Positions 36,901 to 51,930 are shown, numbered from the stretch's first letter. The stretch: 64,000 nucleotides of DNA from Maea johnstoni (GCA_963942565.1 OZ012688.1:20110599-20174598); one strand, 5' to 3'. The notes: generated from the letters alone by a model not told the origin. Program-made: numbers and translations.

Positions 36901-38115
36901 AACCAACTACGTACCCTGTATGTGGTCGCCAATTTGGCACTTTTCCGCTTTTCTAGCGCTAATTGAAAAAAAGTGTAAAGCAGCGGTTCTGACTCAAAGG
37001 TTTGATGTGTTGCTATGCTGTATGTCACTATGACGTCATAGATGGCGCTCGACCAATCACAATCAGGCGTAGTCACATCCCTATACCTGGACAACCAGGG
37101 AAACGTATTTCATCACTAATTCGGAACTTGTAACAATACATCGTAAGAAGATGAAATGGAAGCTACTGCACATCTGTAGCACATCTCTGTTCAAATCTTT
37201 GGGCTTATAGGCCATACGGGTCTTTCTTCTAATATAGTTCCAAACGACCTTGTTTAAGCCATTGTTCATATTTCACTTCATGTTGCTCCATTACTTTTGT
37301 AAGAAAACGTTGCATAGTTATAGAGGCGACATTAAAGTTGCATTCCATAATGAACCTTAGTTTATGCTTTATTTCAAAATAAAAACAGGTTGATGAAAAT
37401 GCTCAAAGGTTTGATGTGTTGCTATGTTGTATGTTTCTATGACGTCATAGATGGCGCTCGACCAATCATGTTTAGTCCTTGTCACACCCCTATACCTTGA
37501 CAACCGGTGAAACGTATTGCATCATTAATTCGGAACTTGTCACAATCCATCGGAAGAATAAGAACTGGAAGCTACTGCACATCTGTAGCACATCTCTGCT
37601 CAAATCTCTGGGGCTGATTATATACGGGTCTTTCTTGTAAAACGGTCCCAAACGATATTGTTTAAGCCATTGTTGATATTTTAGTTCATGTTGCACCATT
37701 CCTTTTTAAAGAAAATGTTGCACGTTTAAAGAGTCGACATTAAAGTTACATTTCATAATGTACATTTCATTATGCTTTCTTTAACCCTTATGCTGCTGGT
37801 GGCTAATTGCACCAATACAAAGTGATGCAAAAAACCTGAAAAATCACTGAAACCCTGGCAAATGGGTACTCATCTGAGAGTACTCAGCGAGAGCTTTCAA
37901 ATGAATACCAACATGACAGGGTTTAGATGGTTTTCAAAGATTTTTGCATTTTTGTGCATTGGGCGAATGTAACGTCAGCATTGGAAGGGTTAAATAAAGA
38001 CATGATAATTGAGATGCTCCATAAAAAATGACAGATTCCCTATGTTAAAACAGGTTAAAGAAAAACATTGGGGTTTTTCTTTTGCCGTCATGACATAGGT
38101 TTAAATGTAATTAAA
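33981..38115 (+). repeat. 4,135-bp higher-order repeat, copy 1
   Basis: Made of units of 1258, 1247 and 1247 bp plus an extra A block of 383 bp. Marker variants: CATACTTATAG at 34807, CAAAAACCCTGAAAA near 35333, ACAACTAGTG near 36253, ATTAGGCGAA near 36712, ACAACCGGTG near 37500. Confidence 0.9.
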
Positions 38116-41100
38116 GTCGACATTAAAGTTACATTTCATAATGTACATTTCATTATGCTTTCTTTAACCCTTATGCTGCTGGTGGCTAATTGCACCAATA
38201 CAAAGTGATGCAAAAAACCTGAAAAATCACTGAAACCCTGGCAAATGGGTACTCATCTGAGAGTACTCAGCGAGAGCTTTCAAATGAATACCAACATGAC
38301 AGGGTTTAGATGGTTTTCAAAGATTTTTGCATTTTTGTGCATTGGGCGAATGTAACGTCAGCATTGGAAGGGTTAAATAAAGACATGATAATTGAGATGC
38401 TCCATAAAAAATGACAGATTCCCTATGTTAAAACAGGTTAAAGAAAAACATTGGGGTTTTTCTTTTGCCGTCATGACATAGGTTTAAATGTAATTTACGC
38501 AAGACGATGTCTGTGAAACATGTGACACACAACCAACTACGTACCCTGTATGTGGTCGCCAATTTGGCACTTTTCCGCTTTTCTAGCGCTAATTGAAAAA
38601 AAGTGTAAAGCAGCGGTTCTGACTCAAAGGTTTGATGTGTTGCTATGCTGTATGTCACTATGACGTCATAGATGGCGCTCGACCAATCACAATCAGGCGT
38701 AGTCACATCCCTATACCTGGACAACCAGGGAAACGTATTTCATCACTTATTCGGAACTTGTAACAATACATCGTAAGAAGATGAAATGGAAGCTACTGCA
38801 CATCTGTTGCACATCTCTGTTCAAATCTTTGGGCTTATAGGCCATACGGGTCTTTCTTCTAATATAGTTCCAAACGACCTTGTTTAAGCCATTGTTCATA
38901 TTTCACTTCATGTTGCTCCATTACTTTTGTAAGAAAACGTTGCATACTTATAGAGGCGACATTAAAGTTGCATTCCATAATGAACCTTAGTTTATGCTTT
39001 ATTTCAAAATAAAAACAGGTTGATGAAAATGCTCAAAGGTTTGATGTGTTGCTATGTTGTATGTTTCTATGACGTCATAGATGGCGCTCGACCAATCATG
39101 TTTAGTCCTTGTCACACCCCTATACCTTGACAACCAGTGAAACGTATTGCATCATTAATTCGGAACTTGTCACAATCCATCGGAAGAATAAGAACTGGAA
39201 GCTACTGCACATCTGTAGCACATCTCTGCTCAAATCTCTGGGGCTGATTATATACGGATTATATACGGGTCTTTCTTGTAAAACGGTCCCAAACGATATT
39301 GTTTAAGCCATTGTTGATATTTTAGTTCATGTTGCACCATTCCTTTTTAAAGAAAATGTTGCACGTTTAAAGAGTCGACATTAAAGTTACATTTCATAAT
39401 GTACATTTCATTATGCTTTCTTTAACCCTTATGCTGCTGGTGGCTAATTGCACCAATACAAAGTGATGCAAAAACCCTGAAAAATCACTGAAACCCTGGC
39501 AAATGGGTACTCATCTGAGAGTACTCAGCGAGAGCTTTCAAATGAATACCAACATGACAGGGTTTAGATGGTTTTCAAAGATTTTTGCATTTTTGTGCAT
39601 TGGGCGAATGTAACGTCAGCATTGGAAGGGTTAAATAAAGACATGATAATTGAGATGCTCCATAAAAAATGACAGATTCCCTATGTTAAAACAGGTTAAA
39701 GAAAAACATTGGGGTTTTTCTTTTGCCGTCATGACATAGGTTTAAATGTAATTTACGCAAGACGATGTCTGTGAAACATGTGACACACAACCAACTACGT
39801 ACCCTGTATGTGGTCGCCAATTTGGCACTTTTCCGCTTTTCTAGCGCTAATTGAAAAAAAGTGTAAAGCAGCGGTTCTGACTCAAAGGTTTGATGTGTTG
39901 CTATGCTGTATGTCACTATGACGTCATAGATGGCGCTCGACCAATCACAATCAGGCGTAGTCACATCCCTATACCTGGACAACCAGGGAAACGTATTTCA
40001 TCACTAATTCGGAACTTGTAACAATACATCGTAAGAAGATGAAATGGAAGCTACTGCACATCTGTAGCACATCTCTGTTCAAATCTTTGGGCTTATAGGC
40101 CATACGGGTCTTTCTTCTAATATAGTTCCAAACGACCTTGTTTAAGCCATTGTTCATATTTCACTTCATGTTGCTCCATTACTTTTGTAAGAAAACGTTG
40201 CATAGTTATAGAGGCGACATTAAAGTTGCATTCCATAATGAACCTTAGTTTATGCTTTATTTCAAAATAAAAACAGGTTGATGAAAATGCTCAAAGGTTT
40301 GATGTGTTGCTATGTTGTATGTTTCTATGACGTCATAGATGGCGCTCGACCAATCATGTTTAGTCCTTGTCACACCCCTATACCTTGACAACTAGTGAAA
40401 CGTATTGCATCATTAATTCGGAACTTGTCACAATCCATCGGAAGAATAAGAACTGGAAGCTACTGCACATCTGTAGCACATCTCTGCTCAAATCTCTGGG
40501 GCTGATTATATACGGGTCTTTCTTGTAAAACGGTCCCAAACGATATTGTTTAAGCCATTGTTGATATTTTAGTTCATGTTGCACCATTCCTTTTTAAAGA
40601 AAATGTTGCACGTTTAAAGAGTCGACATTAAAGTTACATTTCATAATGTACATTTCATTATGCTTTCTTTAACCCTTATGCTGCTGGTGGCTAATTGCAC
40701 CAATACAAAGTGATGCAAAAAACCTGAAAAATCACTGAAACCCTGGCAAATGGGTACTCATCTGAGAGTACTCAGCGAGAGCTTTCAAATGAATACCAAC
40801 ATGACAGGGTTTAGATGGTTTTCAAAGATTTTTGCATTTTTGTGCATTAGGCGAATGTAACGTCAGCATTGGAAGGGTTAAATAAAGACATGATAATTGA
40901 GATGCTCCATAAAAAATGACAGATTCCCTATGTTAAAACAGGTTAAAGAAAAACATTGGGGTTTTTCTTTTGCCGTCATGACATAGGTTTAAATGTAATT
41001 TACGCAAGACGATGTCTGTGAAACATGTGACACACAACCAACTACGTACCCTGTATGTGGTCGCCAATTTGGCACTTTTCCGCTTTTCTAGCGCTAATTG

Positions 41101-42250
41101 AAAAAAAGTGTAAAGCAGCGGTTCTGACTCAAAGGTTTGATGTGTTGCTATGCTGTATGTCACTATGACGTCATAGATGGCGCTCGACCAATCACAATCA
41201 GGCGTAGTCACATCCCTATACCTGGACAACCAGGGAAACGTATTTCATCACTAATTCGGAACTTGTAACAATACATCGTAAGAAGATGAAATGGAAGCTA
41301 CTGCACATCTGTAGCACATCTCTGTTCAAATCTTTGGGCTTATAGGCCATACGGGTCTTTCTTCTAATATAGTTCCAAACGACCTTGTTTAAGCCATTGT
41401 TCATATTTCACTTCATGTTGCTCCATTACTTTTGTAAGAAAACGTTGCATAGTTATAGAGGCGACATTAAAGTTGCATTCCATAATGAACCTTAGTTTAT
41501 GCTTTATTTCAAAATAAAAACAGGTTGATGAAAATGCTCAAAGGTTTGATGTGTTGCTATGTTGTATGTTTCTATGACGTCATAGATGGCGCTCGACCAA
41601 TCATGTTTAGTCCTTGTCACACCCCTATACCTTGACAACCGGTGAAACGTATTGCATCATTAATTCGGAACTTGTCACAATCCATCGGAAGAATAAGAAC
41701 TGGAAGCTACTGCACATCTGTAGCACATCTCTGCTCAAATCTCTGGGGCTGATTATATACGGGTCTTTCTTGTAAAACGGTCCCAAACGATATTGTTTAA
41801 GCCATTGTTGATATTTTAGTTCATGTTGCACCATTCCTTTTTAAAGAAAATGTTGCACGTTTAAAGAGTCGACATTAAAGTTACATTTCATAATGTACAT
41901 TTCATTATGCTTTCTTTAACCCTTATGCTGCTGGTGGCTAATTGCACCAATACAAAGTGATGCAAAAAACCTGAAAAATCACTGAAACCCTGGCAAATGG
42001 GTACTCATCTGAGAGTACTCAGCGAGAGCTTTCAAATGAATACCAACATGACAGGGTTTAGATGGTTTTCAAAGATTTTTGCATTTTTGTGCATTGGGCG
42101 AATGTAACGTCAGCATTGGAAGGGTTAAATAAAGACATGATAATTGAGATGCTCCATAAAAAATGACAGATTCCCTATGTTAAAACAGGTTAAAGAAAAA
42201 CATTGGGGTTTTTCTTTTGCCGTCATGACATAGGTTTAAATGTAATTAAA
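38116..42250 (+). repeat. 4,135-bp higher-order repeat, copy 2
   Basis: Same unit order and the same length to the base as copy 1, with the same five marker variants each shifted by 4,135. The markers checked all agree, so the duplication is recent relative to the age of the array. A third start follows at 42251 but departs from the pattern after its first unit. Confidence 0.9.
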
Positions 42251-45200
42251 GTCGACATTAAAGTTACATTTCATAATGTACATTTCATTATGCTTTCTTT
42301 AACCCTTATGCTGCTGGTGGCTAATTGCACCAATACAAAGTGATGCAAAAAACCTGAAAAATCACTGAAACCCTGGCAAATGGGTACTCATCTGAGAGTA
42401 CTCAGCGAGAGCTTTCAAATGAATACCAACATGACAGGGTTTAGATGGTTTTCAAAGATTTTTGCATTTTTGTGCATTGGGCGAATGTAACGTCAGCATT
42501 GGAAGGGTTAAATAAAGACATGATAATTGAGATGCTCCATAAAAAATGACAGATTCCCTATGTTAAAACAGGTTAAAGAAAAACATTGGGGTTTTTCTTT
42601 TGCCGTCATGACATAGGTTTAAATGTAATTTACGCAAGACGATGTCTGTGAAACATGTGACACACAACCAACTACGTACCCTGTATGTGGTCGCCAATTT
42701 GGCACTTTTCCGCTTTTCTAGCGCTAATTGAAAAAAAGTGTAAAGCAGCGGTTCTGACTCAAAGGTTTGATGTGTTGCTATGCTGTATGTCACTATGACG
42801 TCATAGATGGCGCTCGACCAATCACAATCAGGCGTAGTCACATCCCTATACCTGGACAACCAGGGAAACGTATTTCATCACTTATTCGGAACTTGTAACA
42901 ATACATCGTAAGAAGATGAAATGGAAGCTACTGCACATCTGTTGCACATCTCTGTTCAAATCTTTGGGCTTATAGGCCATACGGGTCTTTCTTCTAATAT
43001 AGTTCCAAACGACCTTGTTTAAGCCATTGTTCATATTTCACTTCATGTTGCTCCATTACTTTTGTAAGAAAACGTTGCATAGTTATAGAGGCGACATTAA
43101 AGTTGCATTCCATAATGAACCTTAGTTTATGCTTTATTTCAAAATAAAAACAGGTTGATGAAAATGCTCAAAGGTTTGATGTGTTGCTATGTTGTATGTT
43201 TCTATGACGTCATAGATGGCGCTCGACCAATCATGTTTAGTCCTTGTCACACCCCTATACCTTGACAACCAGTGAAACGTATTGCATCATTAATTCGGAA
43301 CTTGTCACAATCCATCGGAAGAATAAGAACTGGAAGCTACTGCACATCTGTAGCACATCTCTGCTCAAATCTCTGGGGCTGATTATATACGGATTATATA
43401 CGGGTCTTTCTTGTAAAACGGTCCCAAACGATATTTTTTAAGCCATTGTTGATATTTTAGTTCATGTTGCACCATTCCTTTTTAAAGAAAAGGTTGCACG
43501 TTTAAAGAGTCGACATTAAAGTTACATTTCATAATGTACATTTCATTATGCTTTCTTTAACCCTTATGCTGCTGGTGGCTAATTGCACCAATACAAAGTG
43601 ATGCAAAAAACCTGAAAAATCACTGAAACCCTGGCAAATGGGTACTCATCTGAGAGTACTCAGCGAGAGCTTTCAAATGAATACCAACATGACAGGGTTT
43701 AGATGGTTTTCAAAGATTTTTGCATTTTTGTGCATTGGGCGAATGTAACGTCAGCATTGGAAGGGTTAAATAAAGACATGATAATTGAGATGCTCCATAA
43801 AAAATGACAGATTCCCTATGTTAAAACAGGTTAAAGAAAAACATTGGGGTTTTTCTTTTGCCGTCATGACATAGGTTTAAATGTAATTTACGCAAGACGA
43901 TGTCTGTGAAACATGTGACACACAACCAACTACGTACCCTGTATGTGGTCGCCAATTTGGCACTTTTCCGCTTTTCTAGCGCTAATTGAAAAAAAGTGTA
44001 AAGCAGCGGTTCTGACTCAAAGGTTTGATGTGTTGCTATGCTGTATGTCACTATGACGTCATAGATGGCGCTCGACCAATCACAATCAGGCGTAGTCACA
44101 TCCCTATACCTGGACAACCAGGGAAACGTATTTCATCACTTATTCGGAACTTGTAACAATACATCGTAAGAAGATGAAATGGAAGCTACTGCACATCTGT
44201 TGCACATCTCTGTTCAAATCTTTGGGCTTATAGGCCATACGGGTCTTTCTTCTAATATAGTTCCAAACGACCTTGTTTAAGCCATTGTTCATATTTCACT
44301 TCATGTTGCTCCATTACTTTTGTAAGAAAACGTTGCATAGTTATAGAGGCGACATTAAAGTTGCATTCCATAATGAACCTTAGTTTATGCTTTATTTCAA
44401 AATAAAAACAGGTTGATGAAAATGCTCAAAGGTTTGATGTGTTGCTATGTTGTATGTTTCTATGACGTCATAGATGGCGCTCGACCAATCATGTTTAGTC
44501 CTTGTCACACCCCTATACCTTGACAACCAGTGAAACGTATTGCATCATTAATTCGGAACTTGTCACAATCCATCGGAAGAATAAGAACTGGAAGCTACTG
44601 CACATCTGTAGCACATCTCTGCTCAAATCTCTGGGGCTGATTATATACGGATTATATACGGGTCTTTCTTGTAAAACGGTCCCAAACGATATTTTTTAAG
44701 CCATTGTTGATATTTTAGTTCATGTTGCACCATTCCTTTTTAAAGAAAATGTTGCACGTTTAAAGAGTCGACATTAAAGTTACATTTCATAATGTACATT
44801 TCATTATGCTTTCTTTAACCCTTATGCTGCTGGTGGCTAATTGCACCAATACAAGGTGATGCAAAAAACCTGAAAAATCACTGAAACCCTGGCAAATGGG
44901 TACTCATCTGAGAGTACTCAGCGAGAGCTTTCAAATGAATACCAACATGACAGGGTTTAGATGGTTTTCAAAGATTTTTGCATTTTTGTGCATTGGGCTA
45001 ATGTAACGTCAGCATTGGAAGGGTTAAATAAAGACATGATAATTGAGATGCTCCATAAAAAATGACAGATTCCCTATGTTAAAACAGGTTAAAGAAAAAC
45101 ATTGGGGTTTTTCTTTTGCCGTCATGACATAGGTTTAAATGTAATTTACGCAAGACGATGTCTGTGAAACATGTGACACACAACCAACTACGTACCCTGT

Positions 45201-48200
45201 ATGTGGTCGCCAATTTGGCACTTTTCCGCTTTTCTAGCGCTAATTGAAAAAAAGTGGAAAGCAGCGGTTCTGACTCAAAGGTTTGATGTGTTGCTATGCT
45301 GTATGTCACTATGACGTCATAGATGGCGCTCGACCAATCACAATCAGGCGTAGTCACATCCCTATACCTGGACAACCAGGGAAACGTATTTCATCACTAA
45401 TTCGGAACTTGTAACAATACATCGTAAGAAGATGAAATGGAAGCTACTGCACATCTGTAGCACATCTCTGTTCAAATCTTTGGGCTTATAGGCCATACGG
45501 GTCTTTCTTCTAATATAGTTCCAAACGACCTTGTTTAAGCCATTGTTCATATTTCACTTCATGTTGCTCCATTACTTTTGTAAGAAAACGTTGCATAGTT
45601 ATAGAGGCGACATTAAAGTTGCATTCCATAATGAACCTTAGTTTATGCTTTATTTCAAAATAAAAACAGGTTGATGAAAATGCTCAAAGGTTTGATGTGT
45701 TGCTATGTTGTATGTTTCTATGACGTCATAGATGGCGCTCGACCAATCATGTTTAGTCCTTGTCACACCCCTATACCTTGACAACCAGTGAAACGTATTG
45801 CATCATTAATTCGGAACTTGTCACAATCCATCGGAAGAATAAGAACTGGAAGCTACTGCACATCTGTAGCACATCTCTGCTCAAATCTCTGGGGCTGATT
45901 ATATACGGATTATATACGGGTCTTTCTTGTAAAACGGTCCCAAACGATATTTTTTAAGCCATTGTTGATATTTTAGTTCATGTTGCACCATTCCTTTTTA
46001 AAGAAAATGTTGCACGTTTAAAGAGTCGACATTAAAGTTACATTTCATAATGTACATTTCATTATGCTTTCTTTAACCCTTATGCTGCTGGTGGCTAATT
46101 GCACCAATACAAAGTGATGCAAAAAACCTGAAAAATCACTGAAACCCTGGCAAATGGGTACTCATCTGAGAGTACTCAGCGAGAGCTTTCAAATGAATAC
46201 CAACATGACAGGGTTTAGATGGTTTTCAAAGATTTTTGCATTTTTGTGCATTGGGCGAATGTAACGTCAGCATTGGAAGGGTTAAATAAAGACATGATAA
46301 TTGAGATGCTCCATAAAAAATGACAGATTCCCTATGTTAAAACAGGTTAAAGAAAAACATTGGGGTTTTTCTTTTGCCGTCATGACATAGGTTTAAATGT
46401 AATTTACGCAAGACGATGTCTGTGAAACATGTGACACACAACCAACTACGTACCCTGTATGTGGTCGCCAATTTGGCACTTTTCCGCTTTTCTAGCGCTA
46501 ATTGAAAAAAAGTGTAAAGCAGCGGTTCTGACTCAAAGGTTTGATGTGTTGCTATGCTGTATGTCACTATGACGTCATAGATGGCGCTCGACCAATCACA
46601 ATCAGGCGTAGTCACATCCCTATACCTGGACAACCAGGGAAACGTATTTCATCACTAATTCGGAACTTGTAACAATACATCGTAAGAAGATGAAATGGAA
46701 GCTACTGCACATCTGTAGCACATCTCTGTTCAAATCTTTGGGCTTATAGGCCATACGGGTCTTTCTTCTAATATAGTTCCAAACGACCTTGTTTAAGCCA
46801 TTGTTCATATTTCACTTCATGTTGCTCCATTACTTTTGTAAGAAAACGTTGCATAGTTATAGAGGCGACATTAAAGTTGCATTCCATAATGAACCTTAGT
46901 TTATGCTTTATTTCAAAATAAAAACAGGTTGATGAAAATGCTCAAAGGTTTGATGTGTTGCTATGTTGTATGTTTCTATGACGTCATAGATGGCGCTCGA
47001 CCAATCATGTTTAGTCCTTGTCACACCCCTATACCTTGACAACCAGTGAAACGTATTGCATCATTAATTCGGAACTTGTCACAATCCATCGGAAGAATAA
47101 GAACTGGAAGCTACTGCACATCTGTAGCACATCTCTGCTCAAATCTCTGGGGCTGATTATATACGGGTCTTTCTTGTAAAACGGTCCCAAACGATATTGT
47201 TTAAGCCATTGTTGATATTTTAGTTCATGTTGCACCATTCCTTTTTAAAGAAAATGTTGCACGTTTAAAGAGTCGACATTAAAGTTACATTTCATAATGT
47301 ACATTTCATTATGCTTTCTTTAACCGTTATGCTGCTGGTGGCTAATTGCACCAATACAAAGTGATGCAAAAACCCGGAAAAATCACTGAAACCCTGGCAA
47401 ATGGGTACTCATCTGAGAGTACTCAGCGAGAGCTTTCAAATGAATACCAACATGACAGGGTTTAGATGGTTTTCAAAGATTTTTGCATTTTTGTGCATTG
47501 GGCAAATGTAACGTCAGCATTGGAAGGGTTAAATAAAGACATGATAATTGAGATGCTCCATAAAAAATGACAGATTCCCTATGTTAAAACAGGTTAAAGA
47601 AAAACATTGGGGTTTTTCTTTTGCCGTCATGACATAGGTTTAAATGTAATTTACGCAAGACGATGTCTGTGAAACATGTGACACACAACCAACTACGTAC
47701 CCTGTATGTGGTCGACAATTTGGCACTTTTCCGCTTTTCTAGCGCTAGCGCTAATTGAAAAAAAGTGTAAAGCAGCGGTTCTGACTCAAAGGTTTGATGT
47801 GTTGCTATGCTGTATGTCACTATGACGTCATAGATGGCGCTCGACCAATCACAATCAGGCGTAGTCACATCCCTATACCTGGACAACCAGGGAAACGTAT
47901 TTCATCACTAATTCGGAACTTGTAACAATACATCGTAAGAAGATGAAATGGAAGCTACTGCACATCTGTAGCACATCTCTGTTCAAATCTTTGGGCTTAT
48001 AGGCCATACGGGTCTTTCTTCTAATATAGTTCCAAACGACCTTGTTTAAGCCATTGTTCATATTTCACTTCATGTTGCTCCATTACTTTTGTAAGAAAAC
48101 GTTGCATAGTTATAGAGGCGACATTAAAGTTGCATTCCATAATGAACCTTAGTTTATGCTTTATTTCAAAATAAAAACAGGTTGATGAAAATGCTCAAAG

Positions 48201-49296
48201 GTTTGATGTGTTGCTATGTTGTATGTTTCTATGACGTCATAGATGGCGCTCGACCAATCATGTTTAGTCCTTGTCACACCCCTATACCTTGACAACCAGT
48301 GAAACGTATTGCATCATTAATTCGGAACTTGTCACAATCCATCGGAAGAATAAGAACTGGAAGCTACTGCACATCTGTAGCACATCTCTGCTCAAATCTC
48401 TGGGGCTGATTATATACGGGTCTTTCTTGTAAAACGGTCCCAAACGATATTGTTTAAGCCATTGTTGATATTTTAGTTCATGTTGCACCATTCCTTTTTA
48501 AAGAAAATGTTGCACGTTTAAAGAGTCGACATTAAAGTTACATTTCATAATGTACATTTCATTATGCTTTCTTTAACCCTTATGCTGCTGGTGGCTAATT
48601 GCACCAATACAAAGTGATGCAAAAAACCTGAAAAATCACTGAAACCCTGGCAAATGGGTACTCATCTGAGAGTACTCAGCGAGAGCTTTCAAATGAATAC
48701 CAACATGACAGGGTTTAGATGGTTTTCAAAGATTTTTGCATTTTTGTGCATTAGGCGAATGTAACGTCAGCATTGGAAGGGTTAAATAAAGACATGATAA
48801 TTGAGATGCTCCATAAAAAATGACAGATTCCCTATGTTAAAACAGGTTAAAGAAAAACATTGGGGTTTTTCTTTTGCCGTCATGACATAGGTTTAAATGT
48901 AATTTACGCATGACGATGTCTGTGAAACATGTGACACACAACCAACTGCGTACCCTGTATGTGGTCGACAATTTGGCACTTTTCCGCTTTTCTAGCGCTA
49001 ATTGAAAAAAAGTGTAAAGCAGCGGTTCTGACTCAAAGGTTTGATGTGTTGCTATGCTGTATGTCACTATGACGTCATAGATGGCGCTCGACCAATCACA
49101 ATCAGGCGTAGTCACATCCCTATACCTGGACAACCAGGGAAACGTATTTCATCACTAATTCGGAACTTGTAACAATACATCGTAAGAAGATGAAATGGAA
49201 GCTACTGCACATCTGTAGCACATCTCTGTTCAAATCTTCGGGCTTATAGGCCATACGGGTCTTTCTTCTAATATAGTTCCAAACGACCTTGTTTAA

Positions 49297-51930
49297 GGAT
49301 GCCCGCACCAGTTTTTTTTTCGATTGTTGGGAGACGTCCCATTGTTGCGCATATCATGGGAGTCAGGCATGAGTGACATGAACGTCAGGGATGGATGCGA
49401 CATAAATCCCGCCGTAGCGTACTGTTGAGAGATTTAGCAATTATTTTTCTGCCCTTCGCATAAAGGCAATTAAATTTTCCACAATAAAAGATGAAACTTT
49501 TGCAGTATGTGTGCGTAAAAGGGCAGGGTGAATTACGTTTCATGCAGTGCTGTTCGCCGTTTCCTACTCTACCCTACCTCCGAGTATACTGTTAGCTTTA
49601 AAAAAGTATGTACAAGTCTATGAATAATACTGAATGACAAACATTCATGTGGAATATCTTTCATTAGGGTGAATCTAACTAGGGTGAATGCAAATGAAAT
49701 GCGCTCTGCCATACTTCAACTTGGAAAATAGTTTTGAGTAGAAATGATTAAAGTTAATTATGTATGTATGTATGTACTATTATTGACTTTGTCTCAGGAC
49801 ATAATGATACAAATAAACAAAATAGAAATAAATAGAAAATTGTAGAATACAACACAATACTACTACAGAGTGAAATTACTGAAATACCTTGTTTAAAGAG
49901 GTATTGCATAGGAAATGATGTGTCCTGCTTGTAATTTGAAAACACAACAAAACTAAATTACCTGAATCACGTTTTATTAAGCAACATAAGTTGGAATGTC
50001 ATTAGAGCATCCTCGTAAAACTGTTAATCTCTTGTTTGCTATCACAAAAATAAATTTTGGAAGTGTTGGGAACTGTGAGGGAACGGCAAAAATACCGTGC
50101 GAGAAAGTACCAAAGCAAAAGATACATGAAAAAGAGCACGACGATACACCATAGAATAACCAAGCGGAACCACAACAATGTTTAATGGAGACTGCTGGAT
50201 CTGGCTTATGAGTGTCATTAACAGATATCGCCTGCCCCAATCTTTTTGTTTCAGTCGGTTTGATGTCTTTGTTGGCCAACAGCAATCGACGATTAAAGAT
50301 ACTAGTAATTGGTTTTGCATCGTTTTTCTAGTATTGCACTAGCAATGAAGAATCGGCGACATTTATAGTTCATATTTTCCATTCAATATGACACCTCTTA
50401 ATGCAAATTTACTGCTAGTAGCCTCCACGCAGGGCTTGATAAATTCTAGTTTGTATGTGGTTACCTGATGAATTTATTACGTTTTATGTCATCTCTCACA
50501 TAATGAGATCAACATTGTTTTAAAGTCACCTTCATTTCATTAGATTTTGTACATTGTATTTAAAACTGAATGAAACTTGAAAATGAATGTACACTGTACA
50601 ATAACAAAATTTACTGATTGGCCCTTCAAATGTATGGAAATAGAACCGACGGCCAAAATTGAAATTGCACGGCTATGACGCTATAGTCGCTTGGTGACAA
50701 TTTTTCATTTCCCAGTAATAAAGACTTGATTATAATTGTATTGTGTTGCTTGCATATTTCTCCATAGTCGCTATTTTAAAGAGAAATACGTAAGTATGGG
50801 GATGGGGGTATTTAAGATTACTAATTCAAAACCATTGGTATGGGAGGTCTTGATAAATTAAAAATCTTTTTATGGAGGCATAAAATTGGCGGGTCCCCCA
50901 CCCTCCACCCTTTATATACACTTTAAGTTGTCGTTTCCACTTACTGCACACACTTAGCTGACAAAGGTAGAGGGTCGTGAAAATAACCCCTCTGGCGACT
51001 CTGACAAAGGGAATTTCCCTATTGTTGCCACGGGACATTCACAATTTCGCTTGCCAAAAAGCGTAAAACGTACCCTATCATTCATAGCTCTGTGGCAAGA
51101 AAAGTAGCTCGGAACACCCCCATTTATTTTACATATATTGAATGCAATTTTACAGAGCAAGAACATATCAAAAAATAAAAAAATCCTTCGGACTAGATAT
51201 TTTTTTACAACTCATTATGTGTGATATATTGCCCTATATTTGCCTCTTAGTGAGCGCAACACGACTCCAACAGTGGGAGTTCCCTCCTATTGTTGCCACA
51301 ACAATAGGGAAACAAAGGGTGCGTCATTGTCTTTCCATTTTCATAAAAAAGCAAAAAACGTACCCTTTCACTCATAGCTCTGTAGCAAAAAAAGTAGCTC
51401 GAAACACCCCCATTTTTTTTTCAAATATAGAATGCAAATTTACAGGGCAACAACATATCAAAAAATAAAAAAATCCTTCGGACTGAGATTTTTTTTACAA
51501 TTCATTATGTGTGATAAATTGCTTAATATTTTCGTCCATTTTTGAAAAAAATTGAAGATTTTTAACTCAACCCCTACCATTCAACCTTAGGCTATGCAGA
51601 AAATATAGCATGTTTTGAAACACAGTTTGTGCAAGCAAAAAGGGGAACTACTCTTTTACCTGCATGCAAATTTACGCTTATACAGATCTACAATTTATTT
51701 TTCTCTGAACAAAAAAACCAGAATGAGCTGAAAATGTTAAAATGCGCGATGTGGCGGCCCCTTTTCCCTCAAATAGCCACTTTTCAAAAATCACAAAATT
51801 GTCTCTAGCAAAGAAAATCGCCCAAACAGCCAATTTCCTTTTAGATTTCCTTTAGTTTTGTCCCACAATGTATAACATATCCAAAAATTCGAAAAATCCG
51901 AGGACAAAAAAAAAACTGGTGCGGGCATCC
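49297..51930. mobile_element. TTAA-target DNA transposon, non-autonomous, inside a satellite unit
   Basis: The ends are inverted: GGATGCCCGCACCAGTTTTT and AAAAACTGGTGCGGGCATCC. TTAA flanks both sides (49293-49296 and 51931-51934). The length of 2,634 bp plus 4 bp equals the excess of this unit over a 1,247-bp unit, so the insertion is clean. TTAA targets point to piggyBac or Kolobok; the GGATG ends do not settle which. No transposase frame is visible. The longest frames (for example 49977-50285 and 51142-51468) show no known domain. The right part carries a direct repeat of about 250 bp. Confidence 0.9.
51004..51536 (+). repeat. Internal direct repeat of the TTAA transposon
   Basis: The block from CCCTATTGTTGCCAC through ACGTACCC, CATAGCTCTGT, GAACACCCCCATTT and AAATCCTTCGGACT to TTATGTGTGAT occurs at about 51004-51230 and again at about 51286-51520 with moderate divergence. 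The second copy starts with TTGTTGCCACAACAATAGG, a short palindrome. Confidence 0.8.
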
